Assembly (NCBI GenBank): GCA_015069365.1
Contig: SVIT01000003.1
Location: 1-62,912 of the forward strand
From: Clostridiales bacterium
GTDB lineage: Bacteria > Bacillota > Clostridia > Christensenellales > Borkfalkiaceae
Direction of reading: 5' to 3'
Length of the DNA stretch: 62,912 bases
Part shown: positions 8,866 through 17,724 of the stretch, one piece after another
How positions within the stretch are numbered: position 1 is the stretch's first letter
How the letters are laid out: the number at the start of each line of letters is the position of its first letter
The notes under the pieces: model-generated
What the model was told of the DNA's origin: nothing
The model's input: only the letters and a program-made list of their open reading frames with translations
Database searches by the model: none
Position numbers and translations under genes: made by a program

Positions 8866-8895
8866 ATTATAATACATTTTTTCACGTTTTGTCAA
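8866..8895 (-). promoter_or_regulatory. Sigma-A promoter of the CNNM gene
   Basis: Minus strand -35 TTGACA (8890-8895), 18-base spacer, -10 TATAAT (8866-8871), about 60 bases upstream of the chosen start. Confidence 0.75.
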
Positions 8896-8997
8896 GATTC
8901 ATAAAGGGCGATTTACGCTATTTTTCTATATTTTCACCATTTTTCGTATTTTTTCGTAAAAATACGGAGAAAAAGGACTCTATCCGTATAACAGAAA

Positions 8998-9022
8998 ACC
9001 GCCCTTATCATCTAAGAGCGGT
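8998..9022 (-). terminator. Terminator at the end of the opp operon, overlapping the oppF stop
   Basis: Stem ACCGCTCTTA/TAAGGGCGGT with a 5-base loop and a T-run on the minus strand. The oppF stop codon lies in the loop, so the last codons of oppF form the left arm. Confidence 0.75.
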
Positions 9023-10129
9023 CTTTGTATCAATCTCACGTCCTTTTTTCTCGTTTTTGTCCATAATCCCCCTCTTTTCTCTAGGTGATTTACTGGCAAA
9101 ATGACAGGCGACAAAATGACCCTTTTCCACCTCTACGATGGGGGCAGGTACGCGACTACACTCCTCTTTCGACATCGGACAGCGGGTATGGAAAGGACAG
9201 CCCGAGGGCGGAGAAACGGGACTGGGAATTTGCCCCTCTAACAGTATCCGCTCTTTTTTCTTTCCGTCCGTCGTGGGAATTGCGCTGAGCAAAGCGATCG
9301 TATACGGATGACGAGGATTATCAAACACCTCGGCAGCACCGCCCGATTCCACGATATGACCAAGATACATCACCCCAATCCTATCCGAAATATACCTTAC
9401 CACCGAAAGATCGTGCGAGATAAAAAGATACGTCAGTTTCTCCTTTTCTTTTAGATCGGACAAAAGATTGAGTATCTGCGATTGAATGGATACGTCCAGA
9501 GCGGAAACACACTCGTCGCAAACAACGAACTTCGGCCGAACGGCAAGGGCACGCGCAATACATATCCTCTGTCGTTGCCCGCCCGAAAATTGATGCGGAT
9601 ACCGATACAGCATATCTGCGCGCAATCCGCAATCTTCCATCACTTTCAAAACGTACGCGCGCATCTCTTCCGACCCCTGCCGAAAGTATCCGTGGGTCGC
9701 TACCCCTTCTTCTATCAACTGCCCCACCGTCTTTCTTGGATTAAGGGAAGAGTACGGGTCTTGGAAAATAATCTGCAAGTCCTTGCGAAGACGGCGCATT
9801 TCAGGGGGTGTTAGTCGCGTTAAATCAATACCTGCCCCCTTCGTTTCCGCCTTTTTTGTATATTCGGGAGCAAACTCTTCCACAGTTCTCCCATAATATA
9901 TCACTTTCCCCGAGGTCGGTTTTTGAAGCTGTAATACCGTACGTCCAAAGGTAGATTTCCCCGAACCGCTCTCTCCCACCAACCCGAACGTCTCCCCCCG
10001 ATATATATCCAAGGTGATTTCTTCATTCGCCCGAAGATACGTCCTTTCTCTTTGAAAAAGAGAACGTTTGGGCATGGGGAAGTATTTTTTAAGTCGAACA
10101 GCCGACAACAAGGCGTCTGTGTCTTTCAC
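9008..10129 (-). CDS. oppF: Peptide ABC transporter ATPase OppF-like
   Basis: 373 residues starting at GTG with GGAGG 9 bases upstream; the start overlaps the last 41 bases of oppD, implying translational coupling. It has Walker A GLVGESGSGKSTFGRTVL, the Opp hallmark IIFQDPYSSLNPRKT, signature QFSGGQRQRICIARAL, Walker B FVVCDECVSALDVS, and the C-terminal oligopeptide signature HPYTIALLSAIP ... GCPFHTRCPMSKEEC. The C-terminal Cys pattern is normal for this subfamily. Between the Walker A region and the IIFQDPYSS motif there is a segment EYTKKAETKGAGIDLTR, longer than the usual short linker and encoded by a copy of the dispersed repeat. It powers peptide import with OppD. Confidence 0.95.
   Translation of the reverse strand: MKDTDALLSAVRLKKYFPMPKRSLFQRERTYLRANEEITLDIYRGETFGLVGESGSGKSTFGRTVLQLQKPTSGKVIYYGRTVEEFAPEYTKKAETKGAGIDLTRLTPPEMRRLRKDLQIIFQDPYSSLNPRKTVGQLIEEGVATHGYFRQGSEEMRAYVLKVMEDCGLRADMLYRYPHQFSGGQRQRICIARALAVRPKFVVCDECVSALDVSIQSQILNLLSDLKEKEKLTYLFISHDLSVVRYISDRIGVMYLGHIVESGGAAEVFDNPRHPYTIALLSAIPTTDGKKKERILLEGQIPSPVSPPSGCPFHTRCPMSKEECSRVPAPIVEVEKGHFVACHFASKSPREKRGIMDKNEKKGREIDTKTALR
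9141..9150 (-). repeat. Dispersed motif copy (TACCTGCCCC on the minus strand)
   Basis: Lies within oppF near its 3' end, preceded on its own strand by TCGCG and followed by CCATCG, matching the extended consensus. Codes for V-P-A-P-I. Confidence 0.65.
9821..9858 (+). repeat. Extended dispersed repeat inside oppF
   Basis: Partner of the copy at 6184-6220 in the ygjP-like gene; core TACCTGCCCC at 9829-9838 with right flank CTTCGTTTCCGCC and a T-run. Confidence 0.75.
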
Positions 10130-11120
10130 TGTTTCTCTCCTCCTTTTCGGGATAAAAACACCGCACGAAATGCTCCGTTCCTACCTCAAATAAGTCAGGC
10201 ATTTCCGCGATACATTTTTCCGTTCGGTACTTACACCTAGGCGCAAACCTACATCCTGACGGTATCTCAAACGGCGAGGGCACGTTGCCTGGAATACTAT
10301 CCAATCTCCGCCCCACTTTTTTCCCATCGGGAGAAGAGGCGAGCAGCCCCTCCGTGTATGGATGACTGTATCCTAAGTCTTGAAAAACGACGGGGGCAGG
10401 TGCGAGTTCAACCGCCTGACCGCAGTACATCACCGCCACGCTGTCCGCCACTTCGTTTACCACGCCAAGATCGTGCGTGATAAACAAAATCGCCGTCTTA
10501 TTCTCCTTTTGCAGATTAGTCATTAGGCGTAATATCTGCGCCTGAATGGTCACGTCGAGAGCGGTTGTCGGTTCGTCCGCAATCAATAGTTTCGGTCGGC
10601 AAGCAAGCGCCATCGCAATCATCACCCTTTGCCGCATTCCCCCAGAAAGTCGGTGCGCGTATTCTTTCATTACGCCCTGCGCGTTGGGGATTTGCACCGA
10701 CTGCAACATTTTCAACGCCTCGTCATAGCTTTCTTTCTTCGACATATTCCTATGGATTAAAAAGGGCTCGGCGACCTGTCTGCCGATCGTGAATACGGGG
10801 TTCAGCGCCGTCATCGGTTCTTGGAAGATCATGGATATACGATCCCCGCGTATCTCATACATTTTCTCTAAGGGCACTTTCGCAAGATCCGTCCGCTCCC
10901 CATTTTCCTCAAACCAAATCCGCCCATCCTCGATATATCCGTTTTCATCGAGCAAGCGGAGTATACTCATTGCGGTGACTGACTTTCCCGAACCGCTTTC
11001 TCCGACAATCGCCAACGTCTTCCCCTCTTCCACAGTAAAAGAAACTCCGTCCACGGCGCGCACCACGCCTTTTCTGGTACGAAAGCTCACCCGTAAATCA
11101 TCAACCTCTAACAGCGACAC
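10089..11120 (-). CDS. oppD: Peptide ABC transporter ATPase OppD-like
   Basis: 343 residues. The start is a GTG (11118-11120) with AAAGGGGG upstream, 2 bases after the oppC stop. It shows Walker A AIVGESGSGKSVTAMSIL, SMIFQEPMTALNPVFTIG, signature RLSGGMRQRVMIAMALAC, Walker B LLIADEPTTALDVTIQAQ, H-loop ILFITHDLGVV, and the C-terminal HPYTEGLLASSP ... GCRFAPRCKYRTEKC. These are the features of OppD/DppD, the first of the two ATPases of peptide importers. A dispersed-motif copy lies at 10392-10401, coding A-P-A-P-V just before the HPYT segment, a position that tolerates sequence change in the family. Confidence 0.95.
   Translation of the reverse strand: MSLLEVDDLRVSFRTRKGVVRAVDGVSFTVEEGKTLAIVGESGSGKSVTAMSILRLLDENGYIEDGRIWFEENGERTDLAKVPLEKMYEIRGDRISMIFQEPMTALNPVFTIGRQVAEPFLIHRNMSKKESYDEALKMLQSVQIPNAQGVMKEYAHRLSGGMRQRVMIAMALACRPKLLIADEPTTALDVTIQAQILRLMTNLQKENKTAILFITHDLGVVNEVADSVAVMYCGQAVELAPAPVVFQDLGYSHPYTEGLLASSPDGKKVGRRLDSIPGNVPSPFEIPSGCRFAPRCKYRTEKCIAEMPDLFEVGTEHFVRCFYPEKEERNSERHRRLVVGCST
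10392..10401 (-). repeat. Dispersed motif copy (ACCTGCCCCC on the minus strand)
   Basis: On the minus strand it reads TCGC-ACCTGCCCCC-GTCGTTTTT, so both flanks of the extended consensus are kept although the first T of the core is replaced. Confidence 0.6.
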
Positions 11121-11122
11121 GG

Positions 11123-13066
11123 CTATTCCCCCTTTCCTTTTGGATCTAATGCGTCGCGCAACGCGTCGCCGATCACGTTAATACAAATGACTGCCACCGA
11201 CAAAAATAACGCAGGGAACAGCCATTGCCACCAGTAATTTTGTATCACCGTGCTGTTGTTACTGCCAGTGAGCATATTTCCCCAAGTCGGTTGCGGAGGT
11301 TGCACGCCAAAGCCCAAATAGGACAAGGACGATTCGGTTAAAAGACAGCCAGCAAAATCCAACGTCATGCTGACAAACAGTACTGATACCACGTTTGGCA
11401 GGACGTGGCGAAAGGCAATTTTCCGTTCTTTTACCCCCATCGCGCGCGCCGCGATAACGAACTCTTTTTCCCGTTCGGCGAGTACCTGCCCCCTAATCAT
11501 ACGCGCAAGTCCCGTCCAAGACAGCGCCCCCAAGATCAACATGATGATGAATATCCTCATGGTTTCCGTGACGTTATAATTCTTAATAATCTGGGATAAA
11601 AGCATTGCAAACGGCAAAAAAGGTATGGAAGAAAAAATCTCCGTCATGCGCATTAAGATCAAATCCACCCAACCGCCAAAATACCCAGCCGTGCATCCAA
11701 CGAGAACCCCGATCACCGTCGAAACAATCACCGCAACCGCACCGATTGTCATCGTCATTTTACCGCCGTGAACAATACGCGCAAACACGTCGCGTCCGCG
11801 TCCGTCCGTCCCCATCACATATCCCTTTAAACCGATACTTTTAATCAGCTTTCCCTCGCCGTCCACAAGATACGTCTGTAACGCGCCTGCGTAAGCCACG
11901 CCGATTTTTTCATACTTTTCAACGTTCGTTTGACCGTAGGCGTTATCCCCCCAAGCGTACGTTTTCCCAAAATTCGTCACCCCGACAAAGTGCCTTGTAC
12001 CGCCATCTATAGAAAGAAAATATTCTCCTTGCGCAAGACTCGGCAAGATATCCTCGCCGTTCTCAAATGCGCCCGCAACAACCAAATCTCCATCTTCCGT
12101 CACCACCGCAATACATTTGTTATCGGCGGCGATATCGACCGCTTTTCTACCTACCATGTATGCGTTGAATGAACTTTGCTGACCGTTTTTCATGCTGACA
12201 GCAGACAAAAACAGCCCTTTCTCGCCCGTCTCTATGCGCCCGTCTTTCATCAACGCAATTACGGCGGAGTTGGAAAACACAATCTTCTCCACCCTCTCGT
12301 CTGCACCTATAATATTGCTTAATTTTGACAGATTACGCACGGCGTTCATATTCCCCCAAAGATAGGCCTTTCCGTCCGTTTTGACCAGCGCGCTCGCTTG
12401 GTATCCGCAAGAAATTCCTTTCACCTCCTCCACGGAGAGTTTTTCCGTCAATTCCTTCGGCATGGAGATCGCGTTCAATACCTCTGCCGTTCCGTACTGG
12501 CCACAGCTGTCGTCTCCCCACCCGACCAAATATCCGTCCTTCGTCAGCGCAAGAAGATGATCTTTCCCTGCGGCAACGTACCTCGCCCCCGAAGTCCGTA
12601 CACCATCGGGGATATTTTGCATATCTCGTCCGCTGAGTTTATCTTGCGTATTTCCCCAAACAAAAACTTTCCCCTCTTTCGAAAGCCCAACGGTAAACCC
12701 TGAAAAACCGTCGATATAGGCAACCTCTTTTTTTAATCCCTTAGGCACCCGACGCAGCGAATAAACGGGGGCAAGATTTTGTTGCAGAGGATCGGTATAA
12801 TTGATATCAAGCCCCACAAACGTCGGAGCAAGAAAGACAAACAAAAAAAGTCCCACAAGCACCGACAACGCCGCGACCGCCGCTTTCTTCCTTAGAAACG
12901 CATTGACGACAAGACGGGTGGGGCTTTCTATCTTTTCCACCCCGTCCCACTCGCCCTGTTTTCCAAAAATAGACCTCTTTATCCATCGGAAAACACGTTT
13001 CAACGCAGACACGGTATGCCCGTACGCACGTTTTATAAAATTTTTCTTTTCGCCGTCCGTCTTCAT
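11123..13066 (-). CDS. oppC: OppC-like peptide permease with an inserted RCC1-like domain
   Basis: 647 residues, about twice the usual OppC. Residues 1-60 are a basic cytoplasmic tail; the first membrane helix is about 62-85 (VAALSVLVGLFLFVFLAP). Normally some 35 residues later comes the conserved GTDxxGRDVxxR motif; here it is at 419-430 (GTDGRGRDVFAR). Between them (about 112-412) lie repeated RCC1-like units of roughly 50 residues, such as VAAGKDHLLALTKDGYLVGWG, ISCGYQASALVKTDGKAYLWG, IDGGTRHFVGVTNFGKTYAWGDNAYGQ. After the insert the permease is intact, with the EAA-type loop AARAMGVKERKIAFRHVLPN and the closing helices. The insertion lies in the loop expected to be outside the membrane, so a beta-propeller would sit next to the OppA docking face. 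The frame is continuous and the operon order is normal. Confidence 0.92.
   Translation of the reverse strand: MKTDGEKKNFIKRAYGHTVSALKRVFRWIKRSIFGKQGEWDGVEKIESPTRLVVNAFLRKKAAVAALSVLVGLFLFVFLAPTFVGLDINYTDPLQQNLAPVYSLRRVPKGLKKEVAYIDGFSGFTVGLSKEGKVFVWGNTQDKLSGRDMQNIPDGVRTSGARYVAAGKDHLLALTKDGYLVGWGDDSCGQYGTAEVLNAISMPKELTEKLSVEEVKGISCGYQASALVKTDGKAYLWGNMNAVRNLSKLSNIIGADERVEKIVFSNSAVIALMKDGRIETGEKGLFLSAVSMKNGQQSSFNAYMVGRKAVDIAADNKCIAVVTEDGDLVVAGAFENGEDILPSLAQGEYFLSIDGGTRHFVGVTNFGKTYAWGDNAYGQTNVEKYEKIGVAYAGALQTYLVDGEGKLIKSIGLKGYVMGTDGRGRDVFARIVHGGKMTMTIGAVAVIVSTVIGVLVGCTAGYFGGWVDLILMRMTEIFSSIPFLPFAMLLSQIIKNYNVTETMRIFIIMLILGALSWTGLARMIRGQVLAEREKEFVIAARAMGVKERKIAFRHVLPNVVSVLFVSMTLDFAGCLLTESSLSYLGFGVQPPQPTWGNMLTGSNNSTVIQNYWWQWLFPALFLSVAVICINVIGDALRDALDPKGKGE
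11483..11492 (+). repeat. Dispersed motif copy TACCTGCCCC in oppC
   Basis: Exact core, encoding R-G-Q-V-L on the minus strand, a sequence normally conserved in OppC permeases. This copy may therefore be explained by protein constraint alone. Confidence 0.5.
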
Positions 13067-13075
13067 TTTTATCCG

Positions 13076-14092
13076 TTATTCTCCAACTCTGATACGAGGA
13101 TCGACTAAACCATAAGCCAAATCCACCAACAAATTGCCCACTAGCGCAAGCAGAATATAAAACATTTGCAACGCCAGCACAATCTCGTTATCCCCCGCCT
13201 TTAAAGCGTCGTAGTATACCTTTCCGATACCGTTGATCCCAAAAATATTCTCTATCATGATCGAACCGGAAAACACCCCCAAAAGCCAACCGATCACAAG
13301 CGCCACCACGGGGATCAAAGCGTTGCGCCAAGCATGACTGCGGACCACCGTCCTTTCGCGGATCCCTTTCGCCCGCGCCGTCCTGACGCAATCCAACTTC
13401 AAAGCATCGATCATCGAAGCGCGTACGTAACGGGTCATTCCTCCAAGTGAACAAAAGGTCATAACAATCAACGGCAGTGCAAAATGATAAAGTTTGTCCA
13501 AAAACGCGCGAAAACCAGTGTAATCTTTCCCCACGGACGACATGCCTGACACAGGAAAAATATCCAACTTAATCGCAAACAGCCAAATAAATAAAATTGC
13601 TGTAATGAACACGGGCATACTGTATCCCACAATCGTACCGACTTGCACCGCAAGATCACGCTTGCTCCCCTTTTTCGCCCCGCAAAAAATCCCAAGCGGA
13701 ATCGTGATCCCCAGCGCCGCCACCGTCGCAAATAAATTGAGAAAGAGGGTGTTTAACAACGGCTCTTTCACCACCTCTAAAACCGTTTTTCCGTACACTA
13801 CAGACGATCCGAAGTTCCCCTGCAAAAGCCCTTTAAATTCTCCGCTGTAAAAAGGGACAACGCCCACCCACCGAAGATATCGGGTAAACAGTCCTCCGTC
13901 CAGTCCGTATCGGCGTTGCCAGTACAGATACCGTTCCGCATAAATCAGATTTTTGTTGGCGGCAATCTCCTGCATCGCCATATCCGCCGCCTTATCCATA
14001 GGGATAAGATTGTACACGGCAAACACCAAAAACGAAAGCAACGCCAATACAAGCAGGATATAAAACAACCGCTTTATAATATAATTCGCCAT
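13076..14092 (-). CDS. oppB: OppB-like peptide permease
   Basis: 338 residues. The N-terminus MANYIIKRLFYILLVLALLSFLVF is the classic first helix of OppB/DppB. Later come the periplasmic loop (YWQRRYGLDGGLFTRYLRW), FGSSVVYGKTVLEVV, five further helices and the ATPase-coupling loop YVRASMIDALKLDCVRTARAKGIRERTVVRSHAWRNALIP, ending in VDLAYGLVDPRIRVGE. It forms the import channel with OppC. ATG with AAAGGGGG upstream. It lies 48 bases after oppA and 9 bases before oppC. The short oppA-oppB gap contains one of the longest dispersed-motif copies. Confidence 0.95.
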   Translation of the reverse strand: MANYIIKRLFYILLVLALLSFLVFAVYNLIPMDKAADMAMQEIAANKNLIYAERYLYWQRRYGLDGGLFTRYLRWVGVVPFYSGEFKGLLQGNFGSSVVYGKTVLEVVKEPLLNTLFLNLFATVAALGITIPLGIFCGAKKGSKRDLAVQVGTIVGYSMPVFITAILFIWLFAIKLDIFPVSGMSSVGKDYTGFRAFLDKLYHFALPLIVMTFCSLGGMTRYVRASMIDALKLDCVRTARAKGIRERTVVRSHAWRNALIPVVALVIGWLLGVFSGSIMIENIFGINGIGKVYYDALKAGDNEIVLALQMFYILLALVGNLLVDLAYGLVDPRIRVGE

Positions 14093-14114
14093 ACTTATCC
14101 CCCTTTCTTTTTAT

Positions 14115-14140
14115 TTCAACGCATACCTGCCCTATCCGTT
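14115..14140 (+). repeat. Extended dispersed motif copy between oppA and oppB
   Basis: The first 18 bases (14115-14132, TTCAACGCATACCTGCCC) are identical to copies at 15267-15284 and, inverted, at 40321-40338. The right side continues TATCCGTTTT. Confidence 0.8.
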
Positions 14141-16282
14141 TTACTCTTTTATAAGAAAATCCGCCTCGTCACGCAGGAAGTTCGTGCTGTAATTATCATA
14201 CATGTTTGGATCAATCGTCCAAGAGTAAGACTGGTCGTAAATTGCCGAAGTAAACCCCGTCGCAAAATTCACTGCGCCATACTTAGCATGCGTAAAACCG
14301 TAGGCAGGCATCTGACAATATTCCCCGTACAGAGCCGAAGTCATATCCCCCGAAGCATAGGTGATATACGCACCGATTCTTTCGCCCGCATTGGGATTAT
14401 TTTGCCAAGCCGTGATCAGCTGGTCAGTGACTAAGTTTGGCTGCGTCCCCATCCAGTTGATAACGAGGGGCATATAATATTCTCCGTCCACCTTGACCGT
14501 CTTATATTTGTTATCCGTCGAAGAAAAGGCAAGGTTGTTATAGGACAACTCATATCCAGAAAGTTTTCTATATCGCACACCCTGCCCTTCCACGTACGCG
14601 CCGCCGTCTGCCGCATAGACCCAGCCACCCTTTTCCAGCTCGGCTTTCGCTTTCGCCACGCTATATTCATACGCGGAAAGTTTCAATCTGTCCTTCACTG
14701 CGATATAGGTTTCCGACCCGACGTAATACGGCGCGTGCACAACGCTGCCGTAACCGCCCGTGAATGTCTGAGCGAACTCGTCCCTATCGACGGTATGCAT
14801 CACCGCGCGGCGCACCTCGGCAAATTGCGTAGGACCAAAATCGCACCTAAAAGCCAGCTTACCATACCCTGCCCGATCGTAGTGGGTCTCCTTAAAATTG
14901 ACGTTGTCAACCAAAGCAAGCGCCGCCCGCGTCTCCTCTCCGCCAGTAACCCCTGCCAGTACGTCCACTCTACCTTTTTTCAGCTGATCGAGCTGCGTCT
15001 CAGGGATAATCCTCACGTACGAAATCCGTTCGATACTGGCTACCCCTCTATGATCCCCCTTGTACAAAGGATTGCGTTTCAAGGTCGCCACCCTCGTTGC
15101 TCCGTCATAATTCTCCACGTAATAAGGGCCAGAATAAGGGAAGATAGACGCGCTTACCTCCGACAGATTTTTCTTTATTTCCTCTGCCATGACGTAGGTC
15201 TTAATACCGTTCTTTTCCGTCTGCTCATAGAAACCTTTTTCAAGATAAGCACCCTGTCCATCGTCTTTCAACGCATACCTGCCCCCATATAATGCGGTTG
15301 CTACGGGCGTAAACGCTCCATAACGCATGGCATAATAATAGTCTGCATATTCTTTCCCAACCGTCACGGAGAACGTGTATTCATCAAGCAATCTCACCCC
15401 TGAAAAAGGCACGGGATCGCCGCTCCCCTCGTATTCGTGAAACGCCGCATAACCCTCTAACGCAAGCCCCGCTGCATCGCTGCCGCCTGCGGCGCGCATC
15501 ACTTTACTACTGCCTACAAGTAAACCTATTAAATAATTCTCCGCCTTGATCTTCTCCCCGTTTGAAAAAGTCAAATCATCCGCAATCCGCAAGGTGAACG
15601 TCTTCGTGCCGTCCTCGTTTTCCCGCTCTTCATGACTGAGCAGAACTCGTTCATCCGCCCATTCGTAAGACCCGTCCTTTCCCGCAATGACCGTGGAATA
15701 ACCGCTCGTCAACTCCTCGATATCTAGATCGGAAGCGGCGGGCGCGGATTTCCCGAAAGAAGAGGCACGGAAACTCCCTGAAAGCTCTGTCGAGCTACCC
15801 AAAATCACCGCATTCTCCCCCGAGACTACCTTTGCCGAAACGATCGCTTCTGTGACGCCCCAATAAGGGTTTGTTTCCAGCTTGTCAATCTTCGCATTGT
15901 ACACGTCATAATATTGATTAGAATACAACGGTACCTCAGGCACCAGATAATTCCAACGCTGGATATACAGTCTCCACCACTCGTTATAAGCCTCTTCGGG
16001 GGTGGAAAAACTGCCCGACGGTTTTGCATTATACACCATCGCCATGGAAAGAAAATCCATGCCGAGCTCGTACTCTTTCCCATCGACCGTTGCATACGCT
16101 AAACCGTCCTTTTCCGTTACCATGTCAAGAGTAACTTTTCTCCCGATTTCCTCGTAAACACTGCGGTAATCCGTCCGTGTTACGACGTCGTCCAACACAC
16201 CTTCATCCGTTTTGTTCTTGCATGAACCAAGCGCAAACGTCGCCAAAAACAATCCTGTCAAACATAAAATTTTTCTATCCAT
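14141..16282 (-). CDS. oppA: Peptide ABC transporter substrate-binding lipoprotein OppA-like
   Basis: 713 residues from the ATG at 16280-16282, chosen because it begins a clean lipoprotein signal (MDRKILCLTGLFLATFALGSC); the frame extends upstream to a TTG at 16330 but that part is not signal-like. Family 5 binding-protein features are FTLRIADDLTFSNGEKIKAENY, SGPYYVENYDGATRVATLKRNPLYKG, LKKGRVDVLAG and FAEVRRAVMHTVDRDEF. It is larger than typical OppA (about 540) owing to an N-terminal extension of some 170 residues with no recognised family. The Shine-Dalgarno, AGGAT, is weak. First gene of oppABCDF. A motif copy at 15267-15285 encodes Y-G-G-R-Y-A-L. Confidence 0.92.
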   Translation of the reverse strand: MDRKILCLTGLFLATFALGSCKNKTDEGVLDDVVTRTDYRSVYEEIGRKVTLDMVTEKDGLAYATVDGKEYELGMDFLSMAMVYNAKPSGSFSTPEEAYNEWWRLYIQRWNYLVPEVPLYSNQYYDVYNAKIDKLETNPYWGVTEAIVSAKVVSGENAVILGSSTELSGSFRASSFGKSAPAASDLDIEELTSGYSTVIAGKDGSYEWADERVLLSHEERENEDGTKTFTLRIADDLTFSNGEKIKAENYLIGLLVGSSKVMRAAGGSDAAGLALEGYAAFHEYEGSGDPVPFSGVRLLDEYTFSVTVGKEYADYYYAMRYGAFTPVATALYGGRYALKDDGQGAYLEKGFYEQTEKNGIKTYVMAEEIKKNLSEVSASIFPYSGPYYVENYDGATRVATLKRNPLYKGDHRGVASIERISYVRIIPETQLDQLKKGRVDVLAGVTGGEETRAALALVDNVNFKETHYDRAGYGKLAFRCDFGPTQFAEVRRAVMHTVDRDEFAQTFTGGYGSVVHAPYYVGSETYIAVKDRLKLSAYEYSVAKAKAELEKGGWVYAADGGAYVEGQGVRYRKLSGYELSYNNLAFSSTDNKYKTVKVDGEYYMPLVINWMGTQPNLVTDQLITAWQNNPNAGERIGAYITYASGDMTSALYGEYCQMPAYGFTHAKYGAVNFATGFTSAIYDQSYSWTIDPNMYDNYSTNFLRDEADFLIKE
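15267..15285 (+). repeat. Extended dispersed motif copy inside oppA
   Basis: Contains the same 18-mer as 14115-14132, about 1.15 kb away, and extends it by the full TACCTGCCCC core; here it is read in a third frame (G-G-R-Y). Confidence 0.8.
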
Positions 16283-16344
16283 ATATCCTATTTTGCGCTT
16301 TCTTTCAGTTTTTATCCCACCCAAAAACAAAGCAAATAAAATAC

Positions 16345-16373
16345 TTGACGAAAAAGAGCTTTCGTGATATACT
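16345..16373 (+). promoter_or_regulatory. Sigma-A promoter of metY
   Basis: -35 TTGACG (16345-16350), 17-base spacer, -10 TATACT (16368-16373). Downstream two GTATAC hexamers (16380-16385 and 16397-16402) and a GCGC-acat-GCGC hairpin just before the ribosome site could be regulatory. The leader is too short for a SAM riboswitch. Confidence 0.75.
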
Positions 16374-16430
16374 AACTATGTATACAGTAAGATAAAGTAT
16401 ACCAACGCGCACATGCGCAAGGAGAATGAT

Positions 16431-17714
16431 ATGAAAGAACGTAAGATAGAGACCAAATGCGTACAGGGCGGCTACACACCAGGCAACGGCGAACCCCGTC
16501 AAGTACCCATCATTCAAAGCACTACTTTTAAATACGCTACCAGCGAGGACATGGGGAAACTGTTCGACCTTGAAGCGAGCGGATATTTTTATTCCCGTCT
16601 GCAAAATCCCACCTGCGATACCGTCGCGGCGAAGATTTGCGAATTAGAGGGCGGCTCAGCGGCCATGCTCCTCTCCTCGGGGCAAGCGGCAAACTTTTTT
16701 GCCGTATTTAATATTGCGAGCGTAGGCGATCATGTCATCTCTTCCTCGTCCATCTACGGCGGCACATTCAATCTTTTTGCCGTTACGATGAAAAAAATGG
16801 GGATCGAGTTCACTTTCGTTCAGCCCGACTGCACGGAAGAAGAATTGAATGCAGCGTTCCGCCCCAACACGAAAGCAGTGTTCGGTGAAACAATCGCAAA
16901 CCCTGCGCTTACCGTTCTTGATATTGAAAAATTTTCAAAAGCAGCGCACGCACATGGCGTTCCCTTAATCATTGACAATACCTTTGCTACCCCGATCAAC
17001 TGCCGCCCCTTCGAATTCGGCGCAGACATCGTCACACACTCCACCACCAAATACATGGACGGACACGGTACGGCTGTGGGCGGTTGTATCGTGGATTCGG
17101 GCAAGTTCGACTGGATGGCACACGCAGAAAAATTCCCTGGTCTTTGCACCCCTGATATGAGTTATCATGGGATCACGTACGCGGAAAAATTCGGGCAAGG
17201 CGGCGCGTTTATTACAAAAGCGACTGCACAGCTCATGCGCGATTTCGGTTGCACACAATCCCCTCAGAGCGCGTTTTATCTCAACCTCGGGCTAGAAAGC
17301 CTGCATGTGAGAATGGAGCGCCACTGCCTGAATGCGCAAAAGGTAGCGGAATACTTAGAAAACAACAAACAAATCGGTTGGGTCAACTATCCTGGTCTAC
17401 CCTCGAATAAATATTACGATTTAGCGCAAAAATATATGCCGAATGGCACTTGCGGCGTCGTTAGTTTTGGCGTCAAAGGCGGAAGAGCAGCGGCGGAAAA
17501 ATTCATGAAAGCATTGCGCATTATCGCGATTGAAACACACGTTGCAGACGCACGCAGCTGCTGCCTGCACCCCGCCAGCGCAACCCACCGCCAAATGAAT
17601 GAAGAAGAATTGATCGCAGCGGGCGTTCCTGGAGATCTCGTACGTCTCTCCTGCGGCATCGAAAATTACCAAGACTTAATCGCCGATATTGAGCAAGCCC
17701 TTGCCACTCTTTAA
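16431..17714 (+). CDS. metY: O-acetylhomoserine sulfhydrylase
   Basis: 427 residues from the second in-frame ATG, because AAGGAG lies 7 bases before it, whereas the earlier ATG (16413) has none. Cys/Met-metabolism PLP enzyme: YSRLQNPTCDTVAAKICELEGG, the cofactor region SSGQAANFFAV, VIDNTFATPINCRPFEFGADIVTHSTTKYMDGHG with the PLP lysine, and ARSCCLHPASATHRQM. The enzyme condenses O-acetylhomoserine with sulfide to give homocysteine. The next gene makes the activated homoserine, so the pair provides direct sulfhydrylation. A copy of the dispersed motif lies 10 bases after the stop, between the two genes. Confidence 0.95.
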   Translation: MKERKIETKCVQGGYTPGNGEPRQVPIIQSTTFKYATSEDMGKLFDLEASGYFYSRLQNPTCDTVAAKICELEGGSAAMLLSSGQAANFFAVFNIASVGDHVISSSSIYGGTFNLFAVTMKKMGIEFTFVQPDCTEEELNAAFRPNTKAVFGETIANPALTVLDIEKFSKAAHAHGVPLIIDNTFATPINCRPFEFGADIVTHSTTKYMDGHGTAVGGCIVDSGKFDWMAHAEKFPGLCTPDMSYHGITYAEKFGQGGAFITKATAQLMRDFGCTQSPQSAFYLNLGLESLHVRMERHCLNAQKVAEYLENNKQIGWVNYPGLPSNKYYDLAQKYMPNGTCGVVSFGVKGGRAAAEKFMKALRIIAIETHVADARSCCLHPASATHRQMNEEELIAAGVPGDLVRLSCGIENYQDLIADIEQALATL

Positions 17715-17724
17715 TAAAATGAGC

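Noticed and set aside
11831-12733. Chimeric assembly producing the OppC-RCC1 fusion
   Set aside because: The frame is open across both junctions, composition is unchanged, and the insert falls exactly in a loop between conserved OppC motifs. Read mapping could still overturn this.
16374-16430. SAM riboswitch or T-box before metY
   Set aside because: The leader is only about 55 bases and has no terminator or conserved core.
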